From positions 31,468,796 through 31,532,795 of the forward strand of contig OV884012.1 of the NCBI GenBank assembly GCA_930367205.1: 64,000 bases of DNA, written 5' to 3'. This DNA is from Acanthosoma haemorrhoidale (Eukaryota > Arthropoda > Insecta > Hemiptera > Acanthosomatidae). Made by a program: the position numbers and the translations under genes. How positions within the stretch are numbered: the first letter of the stretch is position 1; the number at the start of each line of letters is the position of its first letter. This document shows, piece after piece, positions 33,476 to 42,790 of the stretch. The notes beneath the pieces were generated by a model, which was not told the DNA's origin, searched no databases, and saw nothing but the letters and a program-made list of their open reading frames with translations.

Positions 33476-34250
33476 TAAGATGAAGTATATTAAAACAATT
33501 CATGTCGTTTGACTTTTATTTAATAAATTTCGATGAATTCTTTAATTTAACGTCTCAAAAATTGTAAGGTCTCGTTGGTTTTCTGTCAGTCTGTTTAGAT
33601 TTTAGTAGCACTGCGTAGCGTTGCAATATTTAATCAATATAAATAACAATTCTGATAAAAAGTGATATATACTTTTTATAGTTCTTAAAATACATGGCTA
33701 ACAAATAACTGGGAATCAGGTGGTTTACGTTATCATAAATGCAAGCACAATACGTTTCTCGGATAAATATTTATCACTTTGTGGATCATACGATACTAGA
33801 TTATTTGAACAGTTGATCTTGAGGGATCATTGGATGTGTTAAAGTTTAATAATTTCAATTGTGCTAATGGTATTTCTTGAAGGTTGTACATTTTATGATG
33901 ACATTTCAATTAATCAGAAGGATTAATAGAACGCCTTTAGGGACCATTGATTAATTTATTAATGCCACTTCAGTAAATTTGATTTAATCGTTGTAAATTT
34001 ATAGATTTATTATCTAGTGCCATTATGAAACTGATTATGGTATATTTAAATAATTTTTCAGATCGAATTTTTGAACTCTGCAATTTTATATCCTTTTTTA
34101 ATTCATTGGCTATATATCTATCGGGTTAATTCCAATCCATGAGTTTCATATCAGTCCAGACGAGAACATTCTCCCAAACTTCCCTCAAGTTGGCAAATCC
34201 AGGAATTTTCGTTTTATAAACTCTGTTGTATGAAAATGATTCCACGTGCG

Positions 34251-36255
34251 TCGATTTATTTTTATACCAGTAGTCAGTTTGTAATCCTTCTTTAATACTC
34301 ACATCCTTGCTTCCTTAAACATCCTTTTTACCAAATGATTGCCAAAGGTAGGAGAGTAAGCTAGAACATCAGACAAAGATATAAACTTATTAATTTTACA
34401 ACCTCTAACTGTTTTATAGTTGCACTGGTTTATGTTATAACTGAAAATTAGCTCCTCAAATATCTTATAAATAACAATAAGATTCGTCGATTCAGGTTAT
34501 TTCTTGGCTTACAGCTCCTAACTTACTTATATATTCTCGCTATGCACTATCGTAATAATGAAAAAGTCATAAAACTTCCTTGCACTGGTCCTAGATTTAA
34601 TTGACACTAATCAGCAAAATGAAGATGTCCACGTTTATTACTGCAGAGACCAAACTATATCCATCTTCAAAGGCATGAATGATTAGTAGCATTCGTATAA
34701 CCAGTTGTACTATGATGTTGTTTTTTTCTAGACCAACTTTAATAAGACTTAAAAGTTATAATTATATGATAAATATGATTAGTCATCATAAATTTCATAT
34801 CTGATAAATTTGAAGTTCGGGATTTCATGTGGTGCATTAGTTTATGCACGAAGTTTAACTGCATGAAAAACTGGTTCTGGGTTTCTAGATCCGCAGATGT
34901 AATGTTAATTTATTTCAGTTCCAGAGTCAGTGGCACCCGTTTGGACAACCCACCATTCAGCCTTGTATGAGAGAGTGCATAAGGGAGTAAATAATTAAAC
35001 AAAATAACAAAAATAACTAAAGAGTGTAAATACAGAAAAGTCCCAGTAATCTGGCTTTAAATGGTTTTGTGAGTTTTGTTGATTGGAGGTTCGTGGACAA
35101 TGGAGGTGAACAACCACACATATTTATTGCCCCTCCCCCCCCCCAGTGAATAATATTAGCATAAACAGAACAAAGCTCTCTATTTCACAGAAAATATATA
35201 ATACATACTAAATAGCTATAGATCTTAACGGATAAAAACTCACAATCTTCATTTGTCTTCCCTACTAAAGTATTTATTAGCATAATCATGCGCTTTTGTC
35301 AGCGAACGTGCTGCCAAAATTCCTCGTTAATATTATTTTATCCTAGAGGAGGTGACATAACAATAATTTAAACCGACAATTTTTGTAAATACATTCGTAA
35401 AGAAATCACATCTTGGGGTTTCTATCAATAAATGATTTTTTTAAAGCATAATGTTTTTTTAATTTTAGCAAAAAAGAGAAAAAAATATAGTGTGTGGGCT
35501 TGAATTGAAACGAGATATCTTCAGTTCGCTATTCAAGCCCACTTCTAACCAAGCTATTTCGGGTCGTACCACAGCTACGTTACAATTTAATCTGTTCAGA
35601 GTCGTCTCTTAAAACACCTGAAGCCACAATATTTTTCTGGAATAGACCACAATACAGTATTTTTATTTCTTATCTGAGATCTTGTATAAGTTTATGTATT
35701 GTCGAGGAATTATCAGCATTATGTTGTGACGAGAGGTCGGACTATAAAAGGAATTATAGGACCTAGTCGTATAATTTACCTTAGTCCACATTACATTTAA
35801 CTAAGAATATATTTTGATGCCAATGATTAAGTGATGCACAAGAAAACAAAACTGAAAATTTCTAGCAGAGGGGGAAAAAAAAAAGAATCAGATCGAAATG
35901 ACACCAGGTGTGAGGAGGACTCCATCAGAAAGCCATCAGGGACTAAATAAACCAGCCACCTAAAGAGGCTACAGCAGGCTGGGGCGAGCTGAAGAAATCC
36001 AACAGCGGGGAAGAAAACCGCGTGCGGATGAAATGTAATCTCTGAAATTTCAAATAGGAAAGAAAATGTCTTTACATCTGTGAAACAACTATTAGAATAA
36101 TTGATAGAAGAATAAATAATAATAAGTATGTATGCTTTACAAAACCAGAAACCCTTATGTTTTCTTCTGTAGTAAGTTTGTCTGTCTGTCCTGGTCTTTG
36201 TGAGTCATTTTTTTTAAATTAGAGACATAAAATTCTACAGCTATTATTATCAGAT
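34251..36255. other. Intergenic, no gene recognised (contains a tRNA-Phe-like relic)
   Basis: A+T-rich with no credible open frame. C10 lies at 35135-35144. A tRNA-like hairpin is listed separately. Confidence 0.35.
35483..35572 (-). repeat. tRNA-Phe-like relic with hairpin and T-run
   Basis: The minus strand reads CCGAAATAGCTTGGTTAGAAG, very close to the 5' part of a eukaryotic tRNA-Phe with its box A. It continues with CTGAAGATATC, like the Phe anticodon loop, and GTTTCAATTC in the box B place, then TTTTTTT. Unlike a tRNA it has a perfect 12-bp inverted repeat (GTGGGCTTGAAT / ATTCAAGCCCAC). It is probably a SINE head or tRNA pseudogene. Confidence 0.45.
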
Positions 36256-36267
36256 TAAATTATGAAG
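36256..36267. repeat. Target-site duplication, left copy (TAAATTATGAAG)
   Basis: The 12-bp sequence recurs exactly at 40851-40862 and flanks jockey-like copy 2. Confidence 0.9.
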
Positions 36268-36275
36268 AAGTTTTT

Positions 36276-36285
36276 GCGCATGCGC
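36276..36285 (+). promoter_or_regulatory. NRF-1/Ewg consensus GCGCATGCGC at +9 of the element
   Basis: An exact palindromic NRF-1 core in the first 20 bases of copy 2. Non-LTR elements carry internal promoters at their very 5' end, and the related motif in copy 1 is at the same offset, so it is a good candidate for the main activator site. Confidence 0.5.
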
Positions 36286-36480
36286 TACATCCTGAAACAC
36301 CTCTCAACTTCGCTCGTCCTTCAAACACTTTATTCTACCGTTTTTAGGCCACAGTACATCAAAAAATTTTGTTCTACCAGGCAACTTACGTGAGCTGGTC
36401 ACGAGGAAGCCCTCAACACGTAAGTGAATAGCTTATTACATTTGTGCAGAACAAAAGTGAAGTGAAATCAGAGGAGAGGT

Positions 36481-36491
36481 CGGCCATTTTG
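36481..36491 (+). promoter_or_regulatory. YY1/Pho-like motif CGGCCATTTTG in the 5' UTR
   Basis: Contains the GCCAT core, at +214 of the element. Copy 1 has CGGCCATATTG at +215 although much of the 5' UTR has diverged. Confidence 0.4.
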
Positions 36492-36550
36492 CCATTAGAC
36501 ATTAGCACCATTCGGATCGTTCACTAACGTCGTGCAATTGTTTCTGAGCC

Positions 36551-36640
36551 AGTCGGTCTTGTGGCTCAGAGCCAAGACCCGTGACTCGCCACTGGAGGTT
36601 GAGAGCTTGATTCCCACCGGCGCCACGTACTTTTTTTCTT
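36551..36640 (+). repeat. tRNA-like segment in the 5' UTR of copy 2, ending in T7
   Basis: TGGCTCAGA resembles a box A and AGCTTGATTCCC a box B (8 of 11 consensus bases), followed by TTTTTTT at 36631. A box-B-like hairpin (GTTCGAGGC) followed by a T-run sits at almost the same offset in copy 1. It may be a captured tRNA/SINE or a structured RNA before ORF1. Confidence 0.35.
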
Positions 36641-36668
36641 ACAAACTAAAAACCGTTGTTATGATAAA

Positions 36669-37988
36669 ATGAAATTTTATCAACAAGTGATCTCTCAAAA
36701 TAAAAAAAAAAGATCGAGATCACTAGGTCCAACCCCGACAACGTCGCCTGTAAAGCGTAAACCAAGACGATCAACCAGGAATGTACAAATAACCTCTTCT
36801 GCGGCTAGTTCCATGGAAGAGATACCTCCACAGGCCAGCACATCCAATAATGATCCCGCCATAGAGTCACCTTTCTTCACGCCAAACACCTTTGAGGCGT
36901 TGAAAAATATCCCAGCAGAAGAAATGGAAGTCAACAAAACTCCAACACAGCCCCAGCCGCCTCCTATATTTGTACGCAATATTAGCAACTTTAAATTACT
37001 ATGCTCACAAATGAGCAAAATTGTTGGTACCGGCAAATATACGTGCCTAAATCGCTCTCGGGACACGAAAATATCTCCGGACACTCCCGATACTTATCGG
37101 GCAATTATCAAATATTTAGACGAAACCAATGCTGACTTTCACACCTATCAGCTGAAACAAGAACGCTCGCTCCGAGTAGTAATTAGAAACTTGCACCCGA
37201 CCACACCAGCTGACGAAATCGAAGATGAACTCTTTGCTCTTGGATTCAAAGTTCGTCAAATAACGAACGTGTTACGTGAGGATAAACAACAAGAGGGATC
37301 AATAAAAACGGCGTTACCACTGTTCTTCGTCGATCTCGAGCGAACACCTGGAGTAGAGAAGATTTATGAACTAACACACCTGTACTATACAAGGGTACAG
37401 GTTGAAAAACCGTTCCCCAAACGAGACATCGTCCAGTGCCATAATTGTCAGGCATATGGGCACACGAAATCTTACTGCCACCACCCTCCCAGATGTGTAA
37501 AGTGTAGTGGGCAGCACAGAAGCGATTTGTGCAAAAAGCCCCTACAATCTCCTGCGGTATGCGTACTTTGCAAGCAAGGCCATCCGGCCAACTACAAGGG
37601 CTGCGAGGCTTACAGAACGCTGAAGTCGAGGACCGAAAAACGCCGTCAGCCAGAAGTGGAAAAACTTGCAGCAAGAAGCGGCCCAGCCAGAAACTTGAGG
37701 CCTACTGTCTCTTTCGCCGATGCCGTTCGCAACAGAGAGCAGTCACAGGCACCACCCACTCCCTGTACACAAGATCACCTTTCCCAGCATTCCGTTCATC
37801 CCGTCAACCCACAAACTCTATCCCATCCTCAGCCACACATCTCGTACATTCCTCCACCTTCAAGTTCTTCGGATCTCACTAGCCTTTTAACCTCATTTCT
37901 TACAGAGTTCAGAACCCTAATTACTCCTCTCATTTCCCTACTTACAAATCTGGTATTCTACCTTATCCCCGTTAAACAAAATCCATAA
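36669..37988 (+). CDS. Jockey-like ORF1, gag-like RNA-binding protein (439 aa)
   Basis: It starts at the first ATG after the 5' UTR. The N-terminus is Lys/Arg-rich and disordered (KKKRSRS, KRKPRRS), as expected for RNA binding. A structured domain follows at about residues 98-225 (FVRNISNFKLLC, then RVVIRNLHPTTPADEI, an RNA-recognition-like strand), the region known as PRE_C2HC. At about 256-310 there are three knuckles: CHNCQAYGHTKSYC, CVKCSGQHRSDLC and CVLCKQGHPANYKGC. A Pro/Ser-rich tail and a hydrophobic stretch (TLITPLISLLTNLVFYL) close the protein. It would package element RNA with ORF2. The stop TAA is followed at once, in the same frame, by ORF2. Confidence 0.95.
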   Translation: MKFYQQVISQNKKKRSRSLGPTPTTSPVKRKPRRSTRNVQITSSAASSMEEIPPQASTSNNDPAIESPFFTPNTFEALKNIPAEEMEVNKTPTQPQPPPIFVRNISNFKLLCSQMSKIVGTGKYTCLNRSRDTKISPDTPDTYRAIIKYLDETNADFHTYQLKQERSLRVVIRNLHPTTPADEIEDELFALGFKVRQITNVLREDKQQEGSIKTALPLFFVDLERTPGVEKIYELTHLYYTRVQVEKPFPKRDIVQCHNCQAYGHTKSYCHHPPRCVKCSGQHRSDLCKKPLQSPAVCVLCKQGHPANYKGCEAYRTLKSRTEKRRQPEVEKLAARSGPARNLRPTVSFADAVRNREQSQAPPTPCTQDHLSQHSVHPVNPQTLSHPQPHISYIPPPSSSSDLTSLLTSFLTEFRTLITPLISLLTNLVFYLIPVKQNP

Positions 37989-40679
37989 GTGGATCCTTCC
38001 GACTCCTTATCCATTCTCCTTTGGAATGCGAATGGTGTTCGCACCCACACTAACGAACTGACAGCACTACTCCACGACAAGAACATCGACGTAGCTCTCA
38101 TTACTGAAACAAGACTTACTAGCAAACGATCATTTACGATTCGACAGTACCATACTTACCGAACTGATCACCCAGATGGAAGAGCTCATGCAGGTACCGC
38201 TGTCATTGTTCATAATTCCATTTCTCATCACATAGTTCCTTTGGTAGCACATGATTTCCTTCAGCCCACTGCAGTGTCAATCAGCACCTTCCCTTTCCCC
38301 CTTACTCTAGCATCAGTGTACTGCCCTCCCAATAAATCCATTTCCGATTCCCAATTCATCTCCTTTCTAGACTCCATAGGACATTGTTTCCTTGTGGATG
38401 GGGACTTTAATGCAAAGCACCAACACTGGGGGTCAAGATCCACGAATACACGCGGACATGCTTTGCTGTCTGCACTCACACGGAAACATTGCTCCACGAT
38501 CTCACCTGACGCAGCCACCTATTGGCCATCAGATCCCAACCGAAATCCAGATCTCCTAGACTTCTTCTTCTACAATAGTTTAGGAACACTAAACTATTCA
38601 CTCAAGCGCCTCGATGACCTCTCCTCCGATCATAGCCCTTTATTATTAACCATTTCCCTAAAACCAATTCACAAACTATCTCCTCCTTCATTTATTAGGG
38701 GCCCAGTCGATTGGGACCACTTCCGTCAGCTTCTTACAGAGTCCGTAAACCTCAAATTATCCCTGAAAACATCCCAAGACCTAGACGATGCAGTGCATTC
38801 TTTCACTACTCTGGTCCAGAGGTCGGCTTGGGAGGCATCGTCACCCCATCGTCACCCAAAAATTCATAATCATAATAGTTTACCTCAGCATCTCAAAGAT
38901 CTAATCCTATCCAAACGCCGCTCCAGAACAGTGTGGCAAAGATCCCGGCATCCTGCCAATCGCCGCTCGTACAATCAGTACTGCCGATTGGTAAAGCGGC
39001 GATTGGCATCCTTCCGTTCCAATTCTTTCAATTCCTACCTCTCCTCTCTGTCTACCAGGGATAACTCCTTGTGGAATGTAACCAAAAAAATCCTAAAGTA
39101 TCAACCTGTTTCACATCCGCTCCGTCGTGATGATGGGTCCTGGGCGGCTTCGGATGGGGATAGGTCGGAGGAATTTGCTCTGCATCTTACCCATACTTTC
39201 ACACCTAACCTTTCTCATCAAAGCCATACTCACAGCACAACTGTGGAAGATTTCCTGACTTCACCTATTCCTCTCTCTCTTCCACCAAAAGCCGTTAATC
39301 CCTCTGAGGTCAAATACCTTTTGAAAAACTTACCTTACCGAAAATCCCCTGGATATGATCTCCTTACTCCTCAAATTCTCAAACAACTTCCTCCTAAAGC
39401 CATAATCTTCCTAACCTATATATATAATTGCATTATCCGAACTACGCACTTCCCACTCCTCTGGAAACATTCCATTATTGTCCTATTCGCCAAACCCGGT
39501 AAACCACCCAATGACGCCTCATCTTACCGTCCAATAAGCCTACTCCCTATCCTCTCAAAAATATTTGAGAAACTTCTACTAAAACGTCTACTTCCAATTA
39601 TTGAATCCAAAAACCTTTTTCCTACACACCAATTTGGTTTCCGCCAACGGCATTCCACTGCTCAACAAGGCCTTCGCGTTGTTGATCACATCTCCTCAGC
39701 CCTTGAAACCAAACAGTATTGCACTGCTGCCTTTCTTGATATAGCTCAAGCTTTTGACAGGGTTTGGCACGCAGGTTTACTCTACAAGCTCAAAAGATAT
39801 TTACCACAGACCCTTTTCCTAATCCTACAGTCCTACCTTTCAAACCGCTTCTTCCAAGTCCGCTGTGGTTTAGAATATTCAAACTACTATCCTATAAATG
39901 CAGGAGTTCCACAGGGCAGTGTCCTGGGCCCCATCCTCTACAACCTATACACCGCTGATGTCCCCTCTACTCCCAATACCTTCTTGGCCACATTTGCAGA
40001 TGACACTGCAGTCTTGTCATCTAACCCAGACCTCGACATAGCATCCCATAACCTTCAAAAACACCTTGACGAGATCGATTATTGGTGCAACCAATGGCGG
40101 ATCAAAGTTAATGAAGCAAAATGTTCCCACATTACCTTCACCCTTTGTCGCAAGTCTTGTCCACTAGTTTATTTTAATTCTATTCCTCTTCCTGTATCCG
40201 AGACAGTACGGTATTTAGGCTTCCATCTCGATAAACGACTGACCTGGAACCCACATACGAGACTAAAAAGACAAGAACTAAACAGACGCTTTGGACAACT
40301 ATACAGACTACTTCAAAGGACATCCCATCTCTCAATAGAAAATAAACTACTAATCTACAAAGTTATACTTAAACCAATCTGGACATACGGAATAGAGCTA
40401 TGGGGGACAGCAAAAAAGTCGAACATCAAGCGTATCCAATCCTTTCAATCAAAAGTCCTGAGAACAATAGTAAATGCCCCTTATTATGTCAGCAACAAAA
40501 CCCTTCATAACGACCTTAATATACCCTACATTCTAGAACTCATCCCTTCCAAGTTTACGAAATTCCACAGTAGCCTTTCCAAACTCCCTAATCCTGTAGC
40601 ACAGTCACTGCACTGCGTCACTCATCCCTATAATCCTCCTCGGAGACTGAAACGGCAGTGGCCTCGTGACCTGCTATAA
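37989..40679 (+). CDS. Jockey-like ORF2, endonuclease-reverse transcriptase (896 codons with GTG first)
   Basis: The endonuclease is at about residues 9-230 (LLWNANG, ITETRL with Glu40, DGDFNAKHQHW, SSDHSPLL). A linker follows, then the reverse transcriptase: SSYRPISLLPILSKIFEKL, FGFRQRHSTAQQ, AFLDIAQAFDRVW, GVPQGSVLGP, the catalytic FADD at 669-672 and RYLGFHLDKRLTW. The protein ends WPRDLL without RNase H. It nicks target DNA and primes reverse transcription there. One replacement is visible: the catalytic-loop Gly before DFN reads Asp (copy 1 has GGDFN). There is no ATG anywhere in the frame, and the first codon is GTG immediately after the ORF1 stop, so translation must rely on readthrough or coupled non-AUG initiation. 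Confidence 0.93.
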   Translation: MDPSDSLSILLWNANGVRTHTNELTALLHDKNIDVALITETRLTSKRSFTIRQYHTYRTDHPDGRAHAGTAVIVHNSISHHIVPLVAHDFLQPTAVSISTFPFPLTLASVYCPPNKSISDSQFISFLDSIGHCFLVDGDFNAKHQHWGSRSTNTRGHALLSALTRKHCSTISPDAATYWPSDPNRNPDLLDFFFYNSLGTLNYSLKRLDDLSSDHSPLLLTISLKPIHKLSPPSFIRGPVDWDHFRQLLTESVNLKLSLKTSQDLDDAVHSFTTLVQRSAWEASSPHRHPKIHNHNSLPQHLKDLILSKRRSRTVWQRSRHPANRRSYNQYCRLVKRRLASFRSNSFNSYLSSLSTRDNSLWNVTKKILKYQPVSHPLRRDDGSWAASDGDRSEEFALHLTHTFTPNLSHQSHTHSTTVEDFLTSPIPLSLPPKAVNPSEVKYLLKNLPYRKSPGYDLLTPQILKQLPPKAIIFLTYIYNCIIRTTHFPLLWKHSIIVLFAKPGKPPNDASSYRPISLLPILSKIFEKLLLKRLLPIIESKNLFPTHQFGFRQRHSTAQQGLRVVDHISSALETKQYCTAAFLDIAQAFDRVWHAGLLYKLKRYLPQTLFLILQSYLSNRFFQVRCGLEYSNYYPINAGVPQGSVLGPILYNLYTADVPSTPNTFLATFADDTAVLSSNPDLDIASHNLQKHLDEIDYWCNQWRIKVNEAKCSHITFTLCRKSCPLVYFNSIPLPVSETVRYLGFHLDKRLTWNPHTRLKRQELNRRFGQLYRLLQRTSHLSIENKLLIYKVILKPIWTYGIELWGTAKKSNIKRIQSFQSKVLRTIVNAPYYVSNKTLHNDLNIPYILELIPSKFTKFHSSLSKLPNPVAQSLHCVTHPYNPPRRLKRQWPRDLL

Positions 40680-40850
40680 TCAAGTGACAGTGGGAGTCCT
40701 GGCAATGGCCAGTTTCTCCAATCATGTCCTGAATGAATGAGCGAGTGAATGATGAAATGTAAATATGGTATGAATGATCGTATATCTTAATTACTTATTG
40801 CCTAGCAAGGCAGATTGTAATTTTAGCACAATAAAGGAATTATATATATA

Positions 40851-40862
40851 TAAATTATGAAG
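40851..40862. repeat. Target-site duplication, right copy (TAAATTATGAAG)
   Basis: Exact repeat of 36256-36267 directly after the 3' end of copy 2. Confidence 0.9.
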
Positions 40863-41739
40863 TAAGCCTGAACCAGTTACACTGAACCAGTGTGTTAGTT
40901 ACATGTGATGCCGTACATATTTTGTGTTTCAGCTCTTGTGGACAAACATGTAGCTGGGCTAACAGAGGATAAACTGGAGAATAGGGGGTTTAATTAGGCT
41001 GGCATTGATACTTGGCCAAGCGTAAGATGAAGTTGAACGCTTATCCATAATTATCCATTATTGAGTCTGTAACACCAGCCTTTAGGCCCCTATTGAGAAA
41101 GGGAGCTCATATTTTATTACGGGACAGCTTGTTTGAGTAAATGTCAATAAAAGAAAATAACCAGGTGGATCCTGGCACTATACGGCTTCCCAATGTCATA
41201 TCTAGTTAACGTTGTGCGAAGCCCCCTTGGATATTCCCAAGCTATCCCTTGGATAGCCCCTTGTTATTCCTGTCAATGATGGCGAAAATGCTGACTGATT
41301 AGTTGAGGAAGTGTGCTATTCTAAAAATATTTTTTATACACAGCCATGAAATAAAAAAAAAAATTTATTCTTGGACTGTACCCTCTATAAATAACAATAA
41401 GGTAAAAATAAATAAATTACAACCAAAAAATAAATAATACATCACATAAGACTTACAGCTCCAGTGTATATAAGACTCTTATAGAGGGCAGAATAAAAGC
41501 AGAGAAAATAAAGCATAATAATAATAGGGATAAATAAATAATTAATCAGTCAGTTGGCCTGGATGGTGAGAAGTTGATAAAAATACACAATGATGGAGTA
41601 TTCTGGACATCAGAAGGGACAGAACTTTAAAGAGTGGCGGCGAGTGAAAGGAACGGCTCAGTTCAGAGGTAAGGGGCATTAAAGCACAATTATTTTCTGG
41701 GAATAGACTGTGGATTTAAACTGTAGGAGATTATATTGG
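40863..41739. other. Intergenic, no gene recognised
   Basis: No credible open frame or repeat structure seen. Confidence 0.3.
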
Positions 41740-42790
41740 CACAGACAAAAGCACGTCCTCGTGTTTTCGTGGATCTTGACCCCCAGCGTTGGTGCTTCGC
41801 ATTTAAGTCCAATGGAGTCTAATAATAAGAGTACACTGAAAATAGAGTAAGGGGGAAAGTGAAGGTGCTGATTGGCACTGCAGTGGACTGAAGGAAATCA
41901 TGTGCTATCAAAAGAACTATGTGATGGGAAATGGAGTTATGAACAATGACAGTGGTGCCTGCATGAGCTCTTCCATCTGGGTGTTAAGTTCGATAAGTCT
42001 GGTCGAACTGTAACTGGTCGTTTACTCGATAGTCTTATTTCAGTAATGAGAACTACGTTGTTCTTGTCGTGAAGTAGTGCTGTAAGTTCGTTAGCGTGGG
42101 TCGCAAGAATCCACTTTTAAATTTTGTTTAACGGGGATAAGATTTGTAAGAAGGGAAATGAGAGGTGTAATTAGTGTTCTAAACTCTGCAAGGAATGGGG
42201 TTAATAGGCTAATGAGATCTGAAGAACTTGTAAGTGGAGGAATATGCGAAATGTGTGATTGAGGATGGGTTTGAGTTTGCAGGTTGACGGGATGAGCGAA
42301 ATGCTGGGGAAGAGGAACTTTAGGACGAGGAGTGAGCTGTGCCTGTGACTGCTCTCTGTTTCGAACTGCATCGGCAAAAGAGACAGAAGTCCTCAAATTT
42401 CTGACTGGGCGGGCTCTTGAGCTGCCTGTGGTTGGATTCTCTTCTTCTGGCTGACGACGTTTTTCGTTCCTAGACTTCAGGATTCTATTAGCTTCGCAAC
42501 CCTTATAGTTGTTGGGTTGATGGCCTTGTTGGCAGGGCACGCATACTGCAGGTGATTTCAGTGGCTTTTTGTAGTATTCACTCTTTCACTGCACTTAACA
42601 CATCTGGGAGGGTTGCGAGTACGTTTTGGTATGCCCGTATGCCTGACAGTTATGGCATTGGACGATGTCCCGTTTGGGGTACGGTTTTTGACATGGATTC
42701 TTGTCTAATACGGATGCGTTAAATCATAGATTTTCTCTACTCCAGTTGCTCGCTCGGGATCTACGAAGGCGCAAGCAAGGTGTGGCTTCT
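41740..42790 (-). pseudogene. Jockey-like relic: ORF1 C-terminal half and endonuclease pieces
   Basis: The minus strand carries the zinc-knuckle region (frameshifted), an open ORF1 tail (42091-42540) and endonuclease fragments down to 41740 (matching the KHQHWGSRS-to-LLSA region). Here the usual TAA between ORF1 and ORF2 reads TTA/AAA/GTG/GAT, so the ORF1 tail runs straight into ORF2 residues VDS before a frameshift. It is truncated on both sides. Confidence 0.85.

Larger units (their letters stand above)
26470..34250. repeat. Tandem unit 3 (paralogue C), partial
   Basis: The first 750 bases are almost identical to unit 2 (26470-27220 against 16985-17735). After that identity falls, and it rises again upstream of paralogue C. 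The gypsy and relic part of the unit is not present on the right side. Two unrelated jockey-like fragments were inserted (30266-31212 and 32185-33475). Confidence 0.8.
36268..40850 (+). mobile_element. Jockey-like non-LTR retrotransposon, copy 2 (complete, intact ORFs)
   Basis: A 4583-bp element with a perfect 12-bp target-site duplication. It has a 5' UTR of 401 bases, ORF1 (36669-37988) and ORF2 (37989-40679), with no stop or frameshift in either. A 3' UTR of about 170 bases follows, ending in ACAATAAAGG and a short TA-rich run without poly(A). Its first bases align with the 5' end of copy 1. Domain content (gag with CCHC knuckles; endonuclease plus reverse transcriptase, no RNase H) is that of the jockey clade. 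Coding integrity and perfect duplications suggest recent insertion and possible activity. Confidence 0.95.

Noticed and set aside
36695..37674. Minus-strand frames of 129 and 142 codons over ORF1 of copy 2
   Set aside because: Antisense shadows of an intact coding frame with clear domains.
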